Positions 55,418-63,918 of a stretch of DNA of 64,000 bases are shown here, in pieces; positions within the stretch are counted from its first letter, which is position 1; every line of letters starts with the position of its first letter. The notes under the pieces were generated by a model, which searched no databases, was not told where the DNA came from, and saw only the letters and a list, made by a program, of their open reading frames with translations. Position numbers and translations under genes: made by a program. The stretch comes from a virus: positions 1 to 64,000 of the IMG/VR virus record IMGVR_UViG_3300028569_000020; one strand, 5' to 3'.

Positions 55418-57076
55418 ATGGCTGGTCAAGTATCACCTGGAATTGTATTAAGAGAACGTGATTTAACTAACTCAGTAGCAGTAGCTACTCAAGCAAATAC
55501 TGCTGCTATTGTTGGCGTCTTTGAAAAAGGACCAGTAAATGTAATTACCTCAATAACATCAGAAAAGCAATTAGTCGATACATTCGGCAGACCAAATTCA
55601 AATAATTTTGAAGATTGGTATGTTGCATCAACATTTTTAAGTTACGGTGGACAACTTCAAGTAGTTAGAGTAGCAGATTCAGCATTAAAAAATGCTGTTA
55701 CTGACTATGATACACAAGCTCCAAATGCTCCACTAATTACTTCTTTCTCTGATTTTGAAGCACAGAAAGGAACAACAACATATAAATTTGCTGCTCGCAC
55801 TGCTGGCACTTGGGGCAGTTCGCTTAAGGTATCTATTATTGATGGTAGTGTATCGTCAACCGCTTATGCGACTGCAACATATCATGGAATTTCTAAATGG
55901 TCTTCTATTGCAGCAAGACCAACAGATACAGATACTTGCCACGTTGTGGTTGTTGATGAAGGCGGTGTTATTACAGGTACCCCAGGCACATTATTAGAAA
56001 GTTTTATATTTACTTCTAGAGTTGCAACTGCAGTAAACACAGAAGGAGAAACAAACTTTTATCCTAATGTAATTAATAGAAGATCAAGATATGTTTTTGC
56101 TGACGAAACGGTTGCCGCAGGTGATTTAGATTTCTCTTTAGATGGAGGAGCAGACGGATATCAAGCAGCAACTTCTGCTTTAGAAGCAGCATATGCAAAA
56201 TTTGAAAATGTTGAAGATATCACAATCGATTTTATTCTTGGTGGTGGTAGTATTTCTTACGGAGCAACACCAGGAGATGCAACAAAAACTAAAGCATTAA
56301 AGGCAATTTCAATTGCTGCAAACAGAAAAGACTGTGTTGCTTTCATCTCACCTTATAGATCATTTGTTAGTTTGTCAGATTCTTCTGCACAAAAAGATGC
56401 AATCATTGCATACTTCAGTAATATAACTAGCACTTCATACGCAGTGTTTGATAGTGGATATAAGTATATCTACGACCGTTACAATGATGTATATCGTTAT
56501 ATTCCTTGTAACGGAGATGTTGCTGGATTGTGTGTGCAAACATCAGCAACTCTTGAAGATTGGTTTTCACCAGCTGGACTTCAAAGAGGAAATTTAAGAA
56601 ATGCTATTAAACTAGCATACACTCCATCTAAAACTGATAGAGACGAATTATATCAAAACAGAATTAATCCAATCACATCATTTCCTGGTCAAGGAATTGT
56701 GTTGTTTGGTGACAAAACTGCTCTTGGTACTCCAAGTGCTTTTGATAGAATTAACGTGCGTCGTTTATTCCTTGCGCTTGAAAGAAGAATTGGATCTGTT
56801 GCAAAAACAGTATTGTTTGAATTAAACGATGAGACCACAAGAAATTCATTCTTTACTACTGTCAACACTTACATGACTGAAGTACAAGCAAAACGTGGTG
56901 TTACTGATTATTTGGTTGTTTGTGATGATACAAACAACACACCAGATGTAATTGATAGAAATGAATTTGTTGCTGAAATTTATGTAAAACCATCAAGATC
57001 AATTAACTATATTACTATTACATTTGTTGCTACTAAAACAGGAACTTCATTTGCTGAAGTAACAGGTCAAGTTTAA
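55418..57076 (+). CDS. 18: Tail sheath protein gp18, 552 aa
   Basis: gp18 forms the contractile sheath. The N-terminus (VSPGIVLRERDLTNSVAVAT, then AIVGVFEKGPVNVITSITSE) is the family signature. At about 265-300 lie VEDITIDFILGGGSISYG and the Lys/Ala-rich following segment, and the conserved C-terminal domain includes LRNAIKLAYTPSKTDRDELY, PITSFPGQGIVLFGDKTALG, FDRINVRRLFLALERRIGSV and RGVTDYLVVCDDTNNTPDVI, ending with the AEIYVKPSRSINYITITFVA strand. It is shorter than T4 gp18 (659 aa), as is usual in cyanophages. Followed by gp19, as in T4. Confidence 0.97.
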   Translation: MAGQVSPGIVLRERDLTNSVAVATQANTAAIVGVFEKGPVNVITSITSEKQLVDTFGRPNSNNFEDWYVASTFLSYGGQLQVVRVADSALKNAVTDYDTQAPNAPLITSFSDFEAQKGTTTYKFAARTAGTWGSSLKVSIIDGSVSSTAYATATYHGISKWSSIAARPTDTDTCHVVVVDEGGVITGTPGTLLESFIFTSRVATAVNTEGETNFYPNVINRRSRYVFADETVAAGDLDFSLDGGADGYQAATSALEAAYAKFENVEDITIDFILGGGSISYGATPGDATKTKALKAISIAANRKDCVAFISPYRSFVSLSDSSAQKDAIIAYFSNITSTSYAVFDSGYKYIYDRYNDVYRYIPCNGDVAGLCVQTSATLEDWFSPAGLQRGNLRNAIKLAYTPSKTDRDELYQNRINPITSFPGQGIVLFGDKTALGTPSAFDRINVRRLFLALERRIGSVAKTVLFELNDETTRNSFFTTVNTYMTEVQAKRGVTDYLVVCDDTNNTPDVIDRNEFVAEIYVKPSRSINYITITFVATKTGTSFAEVTGQV

Positions 57077-57109
57077 ATTTATAAACATCATCACAAAAGG
57101 TAAAAAATA

Positions 57110-57703
57110 ATGGCAATCACTAGTAGCGTAAGTACATTTTTAAACACAGTAAAACAAGGAGTTAAGAATAACTTATTCCTAGTAAGTTTTGCTTATCCAG
57201 GAAGCCTCACTGAAGGAGCAGGTTTAGATACTACAAATTTGCTTTGCAAATCTGCTGCACTTCCAGCTTCAAATTTAGGTGTTATCGAAGTTCCTTTTAG
57301 AGGAAGAACAGTAAAAATTGCAGGAGATAGAACATTTGACACTTGGACTGCTACATTTATTAATGATCGAAATTTTGCAATCCGTCATGGATTTGAAAAA
57401 TGGATGGAAAATATTAATAAACACGAAGGAAATACTGCTGCTGCTTTTCAACCAGATAATGGTCCTACTGGTTACATGGCAGATTTAATAGTCAAACAAT
57501 TAGAAAGAGAAGCCTCAGACGGTGGTGCTGTATTAAGAGAATATTTATTTAAAAGTTGTTTCCCAACTAATATTTCACAAATTGATCTTGCTTATGATAG
57601 TAACGATCAAATTGAAGACTTTACTGTTGAATTCCAAATTCAATATTGGACAGCAGTTAACGGAACAGGGACAACTGTAACGGGCGGCGGAAAAATTGTC
57701 TAA
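57110..57703 (+). CDS. 19: Tail tube protein gp19, 197 aa
   Basis: gp19 polymerises into the inner tail tube. Family elements: NNLFLVSFAYPGSLTEGAGL (about 21-40), LLCKSAALPASNLGVIEVPF (about 44-63), RTVKIAGDRTFDTWTATFIN (about 66-85) and FAIRHGFEKWMENINKHEGN (about 89-108). The length is near that of T4 gp19 (163 aa). AAGG precedes the ATG. Its TAA stop overlaps the late promoter of gp20. Confidence 0.96.
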   Translation: MAITSSVSTFLNTVKQGVKNNLFLVSFAYPGSLTEGAGLDTTNLLCKSAALPASNLGVIEVPFRGRTVKIAGDRTFDTWTATFINDRNFAIRHGFEKWMENINKHEGNTAAAFQPDNGPTGYMADLIVKQLEREASDGGAVLREYLFKSCFPTNISQIDLAYDSNDQIEDFTVEFQIQYWTAVNGTGTTVTGGGKIV

Positions 57704-57709
57704 TAAATA
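57702..57709 (+). promoter_or_regulatory. Late promoter (AATAAATA) overlapping the gp19 stop
   Basis: AATAAATA uses the last two bases of the gp19 stop codon and lies 22 bases before the portal ATG. Confidence 0.7.
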
Positions 57710-57730
57710 GTGTATCAGTAATGTTTTAAA

Positions 57731-59362
57731 ATGAGTCAACTATTTGGATTTTCGATTAACGGGGTTGTTTCAAAACCAAAAGGACAATCCCCAATTCCAC
57801 CAAGTCAAGATGATGGAGTAGCTACAGTTGCTGGTGGTTATTTTGGTCATTATGTAGACATAGAAGGAATAGCGCGTAATGAGTTTGATCTCATTAGGCG
57901 CTATCGTGATATGGCATTGCACCCAGAAGTTGATAGTGCGGTAGATGAAATTGTCAATGAAGCAATTGTGAGTAATGAAAATCAATCATCAGTTTCTATT
58001 GAGTTATCTAATTTAGAAGTTGGTGATGGAATTAAAAATAAAATTAGAACAGAATTTAATTATGTAAAAAAACTTTTAAATTTTGATAAAAAAGGACATG
58101 AAATATTTCGTGGTTGGTATGTTGATGGAAGATCTTATTATCACAAAGTAGTAGATTTAGCAAATCCAAAAGCAGGTATTACTGAATTAAGATTTATTGA
58201 TCCGCTAAAAATTAAAAAAGTAAAACAAAGAATACAAGATAGAGAAAGAAATAGTCAGCAACTATTAAGCAGAGGAGATATAGCACAAACTGCTGATGCT
58301 TATGACTTTGGAGAATTTGTAGAATATTACCTTTACAACCCAAAAGGATTTATTAGCTTTGCTGGTGGACCAGATCCAATGCAAGGTGGTATGAGATTTG
58401 CTGCTGACTCCATTACATTCGCTCCATGTGGATTGATGGATTTAAACAAAAAAATGAATCTTAGTTATCTACACAAATCAATCAAAGCACTCAATCAAAT
58501 ACGTATGATTGAAGATTCTTTGGTTATCTACAGAATGTCTCGTGCTCCAGAAAGAAGAATTTTTTATATTGATGTCGGCAATTTACCTAAAGTAAAAGCA
58601 GAGCAATACTTACGAGAGACAATGAATCGTTATCGTAATAAATTAGTATACGATGCACAAACAGGAGAAATCCGTGATGATAAAAAGCATATGTCAATGC
58701 TTGAAGATTTCTGGTTACCTCGCCGTGAAGGTGGTAGAGGAACTGAAATCACTACATTACCAGGCGGTCAAAATCTTGGTGAACTCAAGGATGTTGAGTA
58801 TTTCAAAAAGAAGCTTTACAACTCACTCAACCTACCACCTTCCCGCCTTACGGATGACAACAAAGGGTTTAATCTTGGTAAGACCACCGAAGTTTTACGG
58901 GATGAATTAAAGTTTAATAAATTTGTCGGTAGACTTCGCAAAAAATTTGCTTTTATTTTTCATGATGTTCTTAGAACACAATTAATCTTAAAAGGAATTA
59001 TCACACCAGAAGACTGGGAAGATATGGAAGAAAACATTCAGTATGATTTTCTTTTTGATAATCATTTTTCTGAATTAAGAGACGCAGAGTTAATGAATAC
59101 TCGTCTTGACATTCTAATGAAAGTAGATCCTTTTGTTGGAAAATATTATTCTATTGAATATGTAAGAAAGCAAATTCTAAGACAATCGGATATAGAATTT
59201 GAAGAAATCGATAAACAAATGAAACTTGATATTGGAAGTGGAATGACTGCTGATCCAATACACACTAATAAAATGAATGCTCAAGCACTTGAAATTTCCG
59301 CAACACCGCCACCACCACCCACAGCACCAAAAGCATCTGTAAGTAGTAGTTCAGATAAATAA
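57731..59362 (+). CDS. 20: Portal protein gp20, 543 aa
   Basis: gp20 forms the dodecameric portal at one vertex of the head. Diagnostic segments: RNEFDLIRRYRDMALHPEVD and SAVDEIVNEAIVSNENQ (about 46-83), FRGWYVDGRSYYHKVVDLAN (about 125-144), SYLHKSIKALNQIRMIEDSL and VIYRMSRAPERRIFYIDVGN (about 239-279), and DVEYFKKKLYNSLNLPPSRL (about 354-373). Length is close to T4 gp20 (524 aa). The Pro-rich C-terminus (ATPPPPPTAPKASVSSSSDK) is variable. A short segment around 58795-58885 uses C- and G-ending codons more than its surroundings. Confidence 0.97.
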   Translation: MSQLFGFSINGVVSKPKGQSPIPPSQDDGVATVAGGYFGHYVDIEGIARNEFDLIRRYRDMALHPEVDSAVDEIVNEAIVSNENQSSVSIELSNLEVGDGIKNKIRTEFNYVKKLLNFDKKGHEIFRGWYVDGRSYYHKVVDLANPKAGITELRFIDPLKIKKVKQRIQDRERNSQQLLSRGDIAQTADAYDFGEFVEYYLYNPKGFISFAGGPDPMQGGMRFAADSITFAPCGLMDLNKKMNLSYLHKSIKALNQIRMIEDSLVIYRMSRAPERRIFYIDVGNLPKVKAEQYLRETMNRYRNKLVYDAQTGEIRDDKKHMSMLEDFWLPRREGGRGTEITTLPGGQNLGELKDVEYFKKKLYNSLNLPPSRLTDDNKGFNLGKTTEVLRDELKFNKFVGRLRKKFAFIFHDVLRTQLILKGIITPEDWEDMEENIQYDFLFDNHFSELRDAELMNTRLDILMKVDPFVGKYYSIEYVRKQILRQSDIEFEEIDKQMKLDIGSGMTADPIHTNKMNAQALEISATPPPPPTAPKASVSSSSDK

Positions 59363-59382
59363 TTATTTAATGGTTAAATCAC

Positions 59383-59577
59383 ATGGAAACTATTGATATT
59401 GTTAATGCTATTGCTTCTGGAAACAAACTAGATGCAATGGATAAAATTAACGATCATTTATATTCAAAAGCATCAGATGCTATGAAATCTTACAAAGAAA
59501 TTTTAGCACAATCTTTCTTCGCTTCTGCTGGAGAAGAATTAGATAACGAAACTCCAGAAGAAGGTAACGAAGAATGA
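59383..59577 (+). CDS. Small acidic protein at the gp67/gp68 position, 64 aa
   Basis: The protein has a helical body (IDIVNAIASGNKLDAMDKIN, then LYSKASDAMKSYKEILAQSF) and an acidic tail (EELDNETPEEGNEE). It lies between portal and prohead protease, where T4 encodes the prohead core proteins gp67 and gp68. The NAIASGNKLDAMDKINDHLY stretch resembles cyanophage prohead core proteins. I judge a scaffold-core role likely from position and acidity. It overlaps gp21 by 4 bases. Confidence 0.65.
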   Translation: METIDIVNAIASGNKLDAMDKINDHLYSKASDAMKSYKEILAQSFFASAGEELDNETPEEGNEE

Positions 59578-60218
59578 AACTAATTACAGAAAGTATCGAA
59601 GATATAGAAGTATTAGTAGAAGAAAAAAACGGTGTTAAAAATCTTTATATTGAAGGAGTATTTCTTCAAGGAGATATTAAAAACCGCAACGGTCGTGTAT
59701 ATCCTTTTGATATATTAGAGAGAGAAGTAAGTAGGTATAACGAGAATTATGTTATTGCTGGTCGTGCTCTTGGTGAATTAGGTCACCCAGATGGTCCTAC
59801 AGTAAACTTAGATAGAGTTTCTCACAAAATTATTTCACTTAAATCAGAAGGCAGTAATTTTATTGGTAAGGCGCAAATTCTTTCTACACCAATGGGAAGT
59901 ATTGCCAAATCTCTTTTGGAGTCTGGTGTTAAGTTAGGAGTTTCTTCTAGAGGGATGGGATCCATGGAAGAAAGAAATGGTGCTAGTTATGTGCGTGATG
60001 ATTTTATGCTAGCAACTGCTGCTGATATTGTGGCTGATCCTTCCGCACCTGATGCCTTTGTGAATGGAATTATGGAAGGAAAAGAATGGGTTTGGGATAA
60101 CGGTTTGTTAAAAGAAGCAAAAGTTGCTAAATACAAGAAGTATATTTCTGAATCTGCTAGGAAAAATATAGAAGAAAAATCACTAAAAGTCTTTGAAGAC
60201 TTTATGTTTAATTTATAA
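59574..60218 (+). CDS. 21: Prohead core scaffold and protease gp21, 214 aa
   Basis: gp21 is a serine protease that cleaves the scaffold and the capsid protein during head maturation. The S21-type active site is visible: His71 in GELGHPDGP, and the Ser in GVSSRGMGS (S124 or S125). IEGVFLQGDIKNRNGRVYPF at about 26-45 is the conserved N-terminal motif, and DDFMLATAADIVADPSAPDA at about 142-161 the conserved strand. The length equals that of T4 gp21 (212 aa). It is coupled to the preceding gene (ATGA). Confidence 0.95.
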   Translation: MKLITESIEDIEVLVEEKNGVKNLYIEGVFLQGDIKNRNGRVYPFDILEREVSRYNENYVIAGRALGELGHPDGPTVNLDRVSHKIISLKSEGSNFIGKAQILSTPMGSIAKSLLESGVKLGVSSRGMGSMEERNGASYVRDDFMLATAADIVADPSAPDAFVNGIMEGKEWVWDNGLLKEAKVAKYKKYISESARKNIEEKSLKVFEDFMFNL

Positions 60219-60222
60219 AATT

Positions 60223-60230
60223 AATAAATA
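60223..60230 (+). promoter_or_regulatory. Late promoter (AATAAATA) before gp22
   Basis: AATAAATA lies 41 bases before the gp22 start; GGGGAAG is the ribosome-binding site. Confidence 0.72.
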
Positions 60231-60270
60231 ATTGTAGAATAATCGTATACCTGTATAGGGGAAGCCAAAG

Positions 60271-61401
60271 ATGTCCGATATGTTAAACGAAAAGTTTGGG
60301 GAATTTATTGCTGAAACTGGTGATCCAATGCCATCAGTTGGAAGTTCTGTTGTACCTGGTAGTGCCACCGCTAGTGGCTACATGAAACCAGTAACAGGTC
60401 AATCAAGCACAGCAGTAAATGCTAATGCTTCAAACGGAAAAGATCCAATGCCAACAGTGCCAACTTCAGTTGTGCCTGGTCAATCAACAGAAGATGATGG
60501 TGGATCTACTTTTGAAAAACCAGAAGGCGAAGATAATCCTGGTGCTAAAGCAGCGTCACACAACAAAAAAGTTGCTGACGGTCATGTAACTCGTGACACT
60601 CATCAAGATCCAATGCCTTCTCTAAAATCATCAGGTTATCAAATTCCAGGTGGACCTAATAATACCAAAGTATTTGGTATGGAAGAAATCGATTATTCAT
60701 CTGATGATGACATCGAAGCTCTCGTAGAAGGAGAAGTAATTTCAGAGACATTCAAAGAAAAAGCAAAAACAATCTTTGAAGCTGCAGTCAAATCAAAAAT
60801 TGCTGAGCAAGTAAATTCAATTCAAGAGCAATACACAAACAGACTTTCGGAAGAAGTAGAAACCATTAAAGTTTCTCTTTCTGGAAAAGTAGATGAAGTC
60901 CTCAACTACGCTATTCAAAATTGGGTAGAAGAAAACGTAGTTGCCATCGATACAGGTCTCAAGCTAGAAATTGCTGAGAACTTTATGAGAGGTCTTAAAT
61001 CAGTTTTTGAAGATAACTATCTCGATATTCCTGATGACAAAATAGATGTTGTCGAATCATTGAATACCGAACTTTGTGAAATGGAGGAGCGCCTGACCGA
61101 ACAGCTTGAGCGCAATATTGAATTACATAATCGTCTTTCTGGATCTAGCAAAACTGTAATTTTAAATCAAATTTCTGAAGGTCTTGCTGATACACAAAAA
61201 GAAAAACTAGCTTCATTAGCAGAAGGTATTGAGTTTGTTTCGGAAGAAAATTTTGTTAAGAAACTTTCAACTCTTAAGGAATCATATTTCCCTAAATCTG
61301 TTACTAAAGAAATAGTAGACGAAACCCCAGTAGATGGTGAAGGTCAAGACCTGTCACCTTCAATGCAGTCCTACATGTCTGCCATTGCTCGCTGGTCATA
61401 A
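60271..61401 (+). CDS. 22: Prohead core scaffold protein gp22, 376 aa
   Basis: gp22 is the main internal scaffold, later degraded by gp21. The C-terminal two thirds, from about residue 150, is the conserved helical part (FKEKAKTIFEAAVKSKIAEQ, YAIQNWVEENVVAIDTGLKL, IAENFMRGLKSVFEDNYLDI), with several L/I-x-E sites suited to gp21 cleavage. The first 130 residues are Gly/Pro/Ser-rich and contain three copies of a D-P-M-P motif (residues 18-30, 58-70 and 113-127), an extension absent from the shorter T4 gp22 (269 aa). Located directly before the capsid gene as in T4. Confidence 0.94.
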   Translation: MSDMLNEKFGEFIAETGDPMPSVGSSVVPGSATASGYMKPVTGQSSTAVNANASNGKDPMPTVPTSVVPGQSTEDDGGSTFEKPEGEDNPGAKAASHNKKVADGHVTRDTHQDPMPSLKSSGYQIPGGPNNTKVFGMEEIDYSSDDDIEALVEGEVISETFKEKAKTIFEAAVKSKIAEQVNSIQEQYTNRLSEEVETIKVSLSGKVDEVLNYAIQNWVEENVVAIDTGLKLEIAENFMRGLKSVFEDNYLDIPDDKIDVVESLNTELCEMEERLTEQLERNIELHNRLSGSSKTVILNQISEGLADTQKEKLASLAEGIEFVSEENFVKKLSTLKESYFPKSVTKEIVDETPVDGEGQDLSPSMQSYMSAIARWS

Positions 61402-61410
61402 CACTGATAA

Positions 61411-61418
61411 TATAAATA
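61411..61418 (+). promoter_or_regulatory. Late promoter (TATAAATA) before gp23
   Basis: A perfect T4 late octamer lies 52 bases before the capsid ATG, which has AGGAG at the ideal spacing. Confidence 0.85.
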
Positions 61419-61469
61419 ATAATAATATTATTAACCCAATTTTTTCCAAACATCCAATAGGAGTTTAAA

Positions 61470-62861
61470 ATGTTTAACGCAGAAATGTTACAGGAAAAGT
61501 GGGCACCTGTTCTCAATCATTCAGGAGTCTCAGAGATTGCTGATAGACACAGAAAAGCTGTTACCGCTGTCCTTTTAGAAAATCAAGAAAAATTCATGCG
61601 TGAAGAGCGCGGCATCCTCAATGAGGTTGGCGTAAACTTTGCAGGCGCAACAAATATGACAGGTGCTGCATCAAACACTGGCGCTATCGCTGGTTTTGAT
61701 CCTGTGCTTATCAGCTTAATCCGCAGAGCAATGCCTAACCTCGTTGCATATGATATCTGTGGCGTACAACCAATGAGCGGTCCTACTGGACTTATCTTCG
61801 CTATGAAAGCGAAGTATGAGAATCAAGGAGGCGAAGAAGCATTCTACAACGAGCCTGATGCAGGTTTCTCTGGTGGATCAGATGCTTCCCAAGGCGCTTA
61901 CGGTGTGCGTAACCAGGCTGGCACTGGCGGAGACATGGAGGGTAACAACCCTGCAGTTCTTAACGATTCTAGCCCTGGCACATATGAGCTCGGATCTAAG
62001 TTAACTCGTGCTCAGTCTGAAGGACTTGGCGAATCTGGCGCCCTCTTCCGTGAGATGGCATTCAGTATCGAAAAGACTTCGGTTACTGCAAAATCAAGAG
62101 CACTCAAGGCAGAATACACTCTAGAGCTTGCACAAGACCTCAAGGCTATTCATGGTCTTGATGCTGAGCAAGAGCTTGCTAACATTCTCTCTTCAGAGAT
62201 TCTTGCCGAAATCAACCGCGAAATTATTCGCACCGTTTATTTCGTTGCTAAGAAAGGTGCTCAGCACAATGTTGCAACTCCTGGTGTATTTGATCTCGAT
62301 GTTGATTCCAACGGTCGTTGGATGGCAGAGAAGTTCAAAGGTCTTCTATTCCAAATTGATCGCGATGCTAATGCTATCGCTCAAGAAACACGTAGAGGTA
62401 AGGGCAACTTCATCATCTGCTCAGCAGACGTTGCTTCCGCTCTTAACTTAACTGGCGCTTTAGATTACGCTCCTGCTCTCAGCACTTCAATGAATGTTGA
62501 TGACACTGGAAACGTATTCGCTGGCACACTCAACGGTCGTGTTAAAGTATACATCGATCCATTCGGTGGTCCTTCATATACTCAAAGTAATGCCTCTAAG
62601 CACTACTACGTGATGGGTTATAAAGGCACCTCACCTTATGACGCTGGACTCTTCTACTGCCCTTACGTGCCCCTTCAGATGGTGCGTAGTATCGGTCAGG
62701 ATACCTTCCAGCCTAAGATCGGATTCAAGACTCGCTATGGCATGGTTGCTAACCCATTCGTTACCGTTGACGGTGCTTTTGGATCTGCTCCTACAGGCGA
62801 GACAATGAATGCAAATTCAAACCAGTACTACAGAAGAGTACAAATCATCAACATCAACTGA
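61470..62861 (+). CDS. 23: Major capsid protein gp23, 463 aa
   Basis: gp23 builds the head shell. Signature segments: NAEMLQEKWAPVLNHSGVSE at the N-terminus, GAIAGFDPVLISLIRRAMPN (about 71-90), VAYDICGVQPMSGPTGLIFA (about 92-111), YTLELAQDLKAIHGLDAEQE (about 216-235) and FIICSADVASALNLTGALDY (about 316-335). A likely gp21 cleavage site is L-N-E at residues 50-52, which would release a propeptide of about 52 residues. Codon use is clearly richer in C-ending codons than in the rest of the window, as expected for the most highly expressed gene. Own late promoter, AGGAG ribosome-binding site and terminator. Confidence 0.98.
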   Translation: MFNAEMLQEKWAPVLNHSGVSEIADRHRKAVTAVLLENQEKFMREERGILNEVGVNFAGATNMTGAASNTGAIAGFDPVLISLIRRAMPNLVAYDICGVQPMSGPTGLIFAMKAKYENQGGEEAFYNEPDAGFSGGSDASQGAYGVRNQAGTGGDMEGNNPAVLNDSSPGTYELGSKLTRAQSEGLGESGALFREMAFSIEKTSVTAKSRALKAEYTLELAQDLKAIHGLDAEQELANILSSEILAEINREIIRTVYFVAKKGAQHNVATPGVFDLDVDSNGRWMAEKFKGLLFQIDRDANAIAQETRRGKGNFIICSADVASALNLTGALDYAPALSTSMNVDDTGNVFAGTLNGRVKVYIDPFGGPSYTQSNASKHYYVMGYKGTSPYDAGLFYCPYVPLQMVRSIGQDTFQPKIGFKTRYGMVANPFVTVDGAFGSAPTGETMNANSNQYYRRVQIININ

Positions 62862-62880
62862 TTCAGTTTGTTGAATTCAA

Positions 62881-62906
62881 AGACTCCCGAAAGGGGGTCT
62901 TTTTTT
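62881..62906 (+). terminator. Intrinsic terminator after gp23
   Basis: AGACTCCC (62881-62888), GAAA loop, GGGGGTCT (62893-62900) with one G-T pair, followed by seven T. The GAAA tetraloop adds stability. Confidence 0.92.
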
Positions 62907-62911
62907 ATGCG

Positions 62912-62919
62912 AATAAATA
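62912..62919 (+). promoter_or_regulatory. Late promoter (AATAAATA) after the gp23 terminator
   Basis: AATAAATA follows the T-run by five bases and lies 14 bases before the next ATG, so terminator and late promoter are again placed back to back. Confidence 0.7.
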
Positions 62920-62932
62920 ATAATAAAAGATT

Positions 62933-63448
62933 ATGGGACAGACTAAGTGGTATTCAGAGCAACCGAAAAATAGAAATTTTCTTGCTCCAGTAGGATTTAA
63001 GATGGAATTAGATCTATTTGTAGGCGTAGATTTTTTCTGTCAACGAGCAAATATTCCTGATATAACATTACCGTATACTGAAGTGCCAACAAGGTTTAGA
63101 AGTTTCCCTATCGCTTCTGCTGGAGGAATACAAACAGGCGATTTAAATTTAACATTTATTATTGATGAAGAATTAAAAAATTATATGACTATTCAAAACT
63201 GGATAAAGAAAAATGGATTATACGAAGAGCATAGTAATTCAGAAGCAGAGTATTCTGGAGGAAGATTAGAAATCACAACAAGTAATTTTAATATTGCTGC
63301 ATATGTTTCATACGAAAATCTTTTTCCAATATCTTTATCTGATGTTAGATTTGATGTATCCGACACAGACGTAGAATACTTTACTGCCGAAGCATCATTT
63401 AAATACACTTCTTTTGAAATTAGAAATAAACGTAATATAAAATTATGA
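62933..63448 (+). CDS. Second tail-tube-like protein (gp19/gp54 superfamily), 171 aa
   Basis: The order of motifs follows that of gp19 in this window: RNFLAPVGFKMELDLFVGVD matches NNLFLVSFAYP, FFCQRANIPDITLPYTEVPT matches LLCKSAALPASNLGVIEVPF, and IQTGDLNLTFIIDEELKNYM matches the TWTATFINDRNFAIRHGF region. T4 has such gp19 relatives (gp54 and gp48) in the baseplate, where they start tube assembly. A role as tube initiator or tail terminator is therefore likely. Confidence in the fold is moderate; the exact T4 counterpart is not settled by sequence inspection. Confidence 0.7.
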   Translation: MGQTKWYSEQPKNRNFLAPVGFKMELDLFVGVDFFCQRANIPDITLPYTEVPTRFRSFPIASAGGIQTGDLNLTFIIDEELKNYMTIQNWIKKNGLYEEHSNSEAEYSGGRLEITTSNFNIAAYVSYENLFPISLSDVRFDVSDTDVEYFTAEASFKYTSFEIRNKRNIKL

Positions 63449-63918
63449 AATTTGATCATTTGAAAACACTTTTTAATCATGTTAAATCAGAATGGCAAGC
63501 AGACTCACATATAGACTTTGAATTTAAAAATAAACAATACTCAGCAGACCTAGCACAAATTTCTTTAGACATTCCTTATCAGCACAACAAATACTTAAAC
63601 TTCTACACAGACTTCTCAACAGAAAAAACGGCACTGGAATTTCAGTATCGCATAAAGTTAAAAGAGAAACGAGAATACTATCAAGGAGAAGCAGACCCAG
63701 AGATATACAAAGAAAAACCTTTTGGGCAATCTATCAAGACCTCAGAAAAAATGAAAGTTTATCTAGAGGCAGACGAAGATTTAATTAATATAGAAATAAA
63801 AATAGAGTTTATTAGTAAGGCTTTATTCTTCTTAGATAATATTCTTAAGATGATATCAAACAGGTCTTTCCAAATCAAAAATGCCATCGAATGGGAAAAA
63901 TTCATCAACGGTAACTAA
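63445..63918 (+). CDS. Hypothetical protein between capsid and uvsW, 157 aa
   Basis: The ATG overlaps the preceding stop by 4 bases and the stop overlaps the uvsW start by one. The protein has an aromatic, charged N-terminus (MKFDHLKTLFNHVKSEWQAD), strands (SADLAQISLDIPYQHNKYLN) and a C-terminal helix (FFLDNILKMISNRSFQIKNA). Its tight coupling and conserved-looking sequence support a real gene. Family not recognised. Confidence 0.7.
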   Translation: MKFDHLKTLFNHVKSEWQADSHIDFEFKNKQYSADLAQISLDIPYQHNKYLNFYTDFSTEKTALEFQYRIKLKEKREYYQGEADPEIYKEKPFGQSIKTSEKMKVYLEADEDLINIEIKIEFISKALFFLDNILKMISNRSFQIKNAIEWEKFINGN

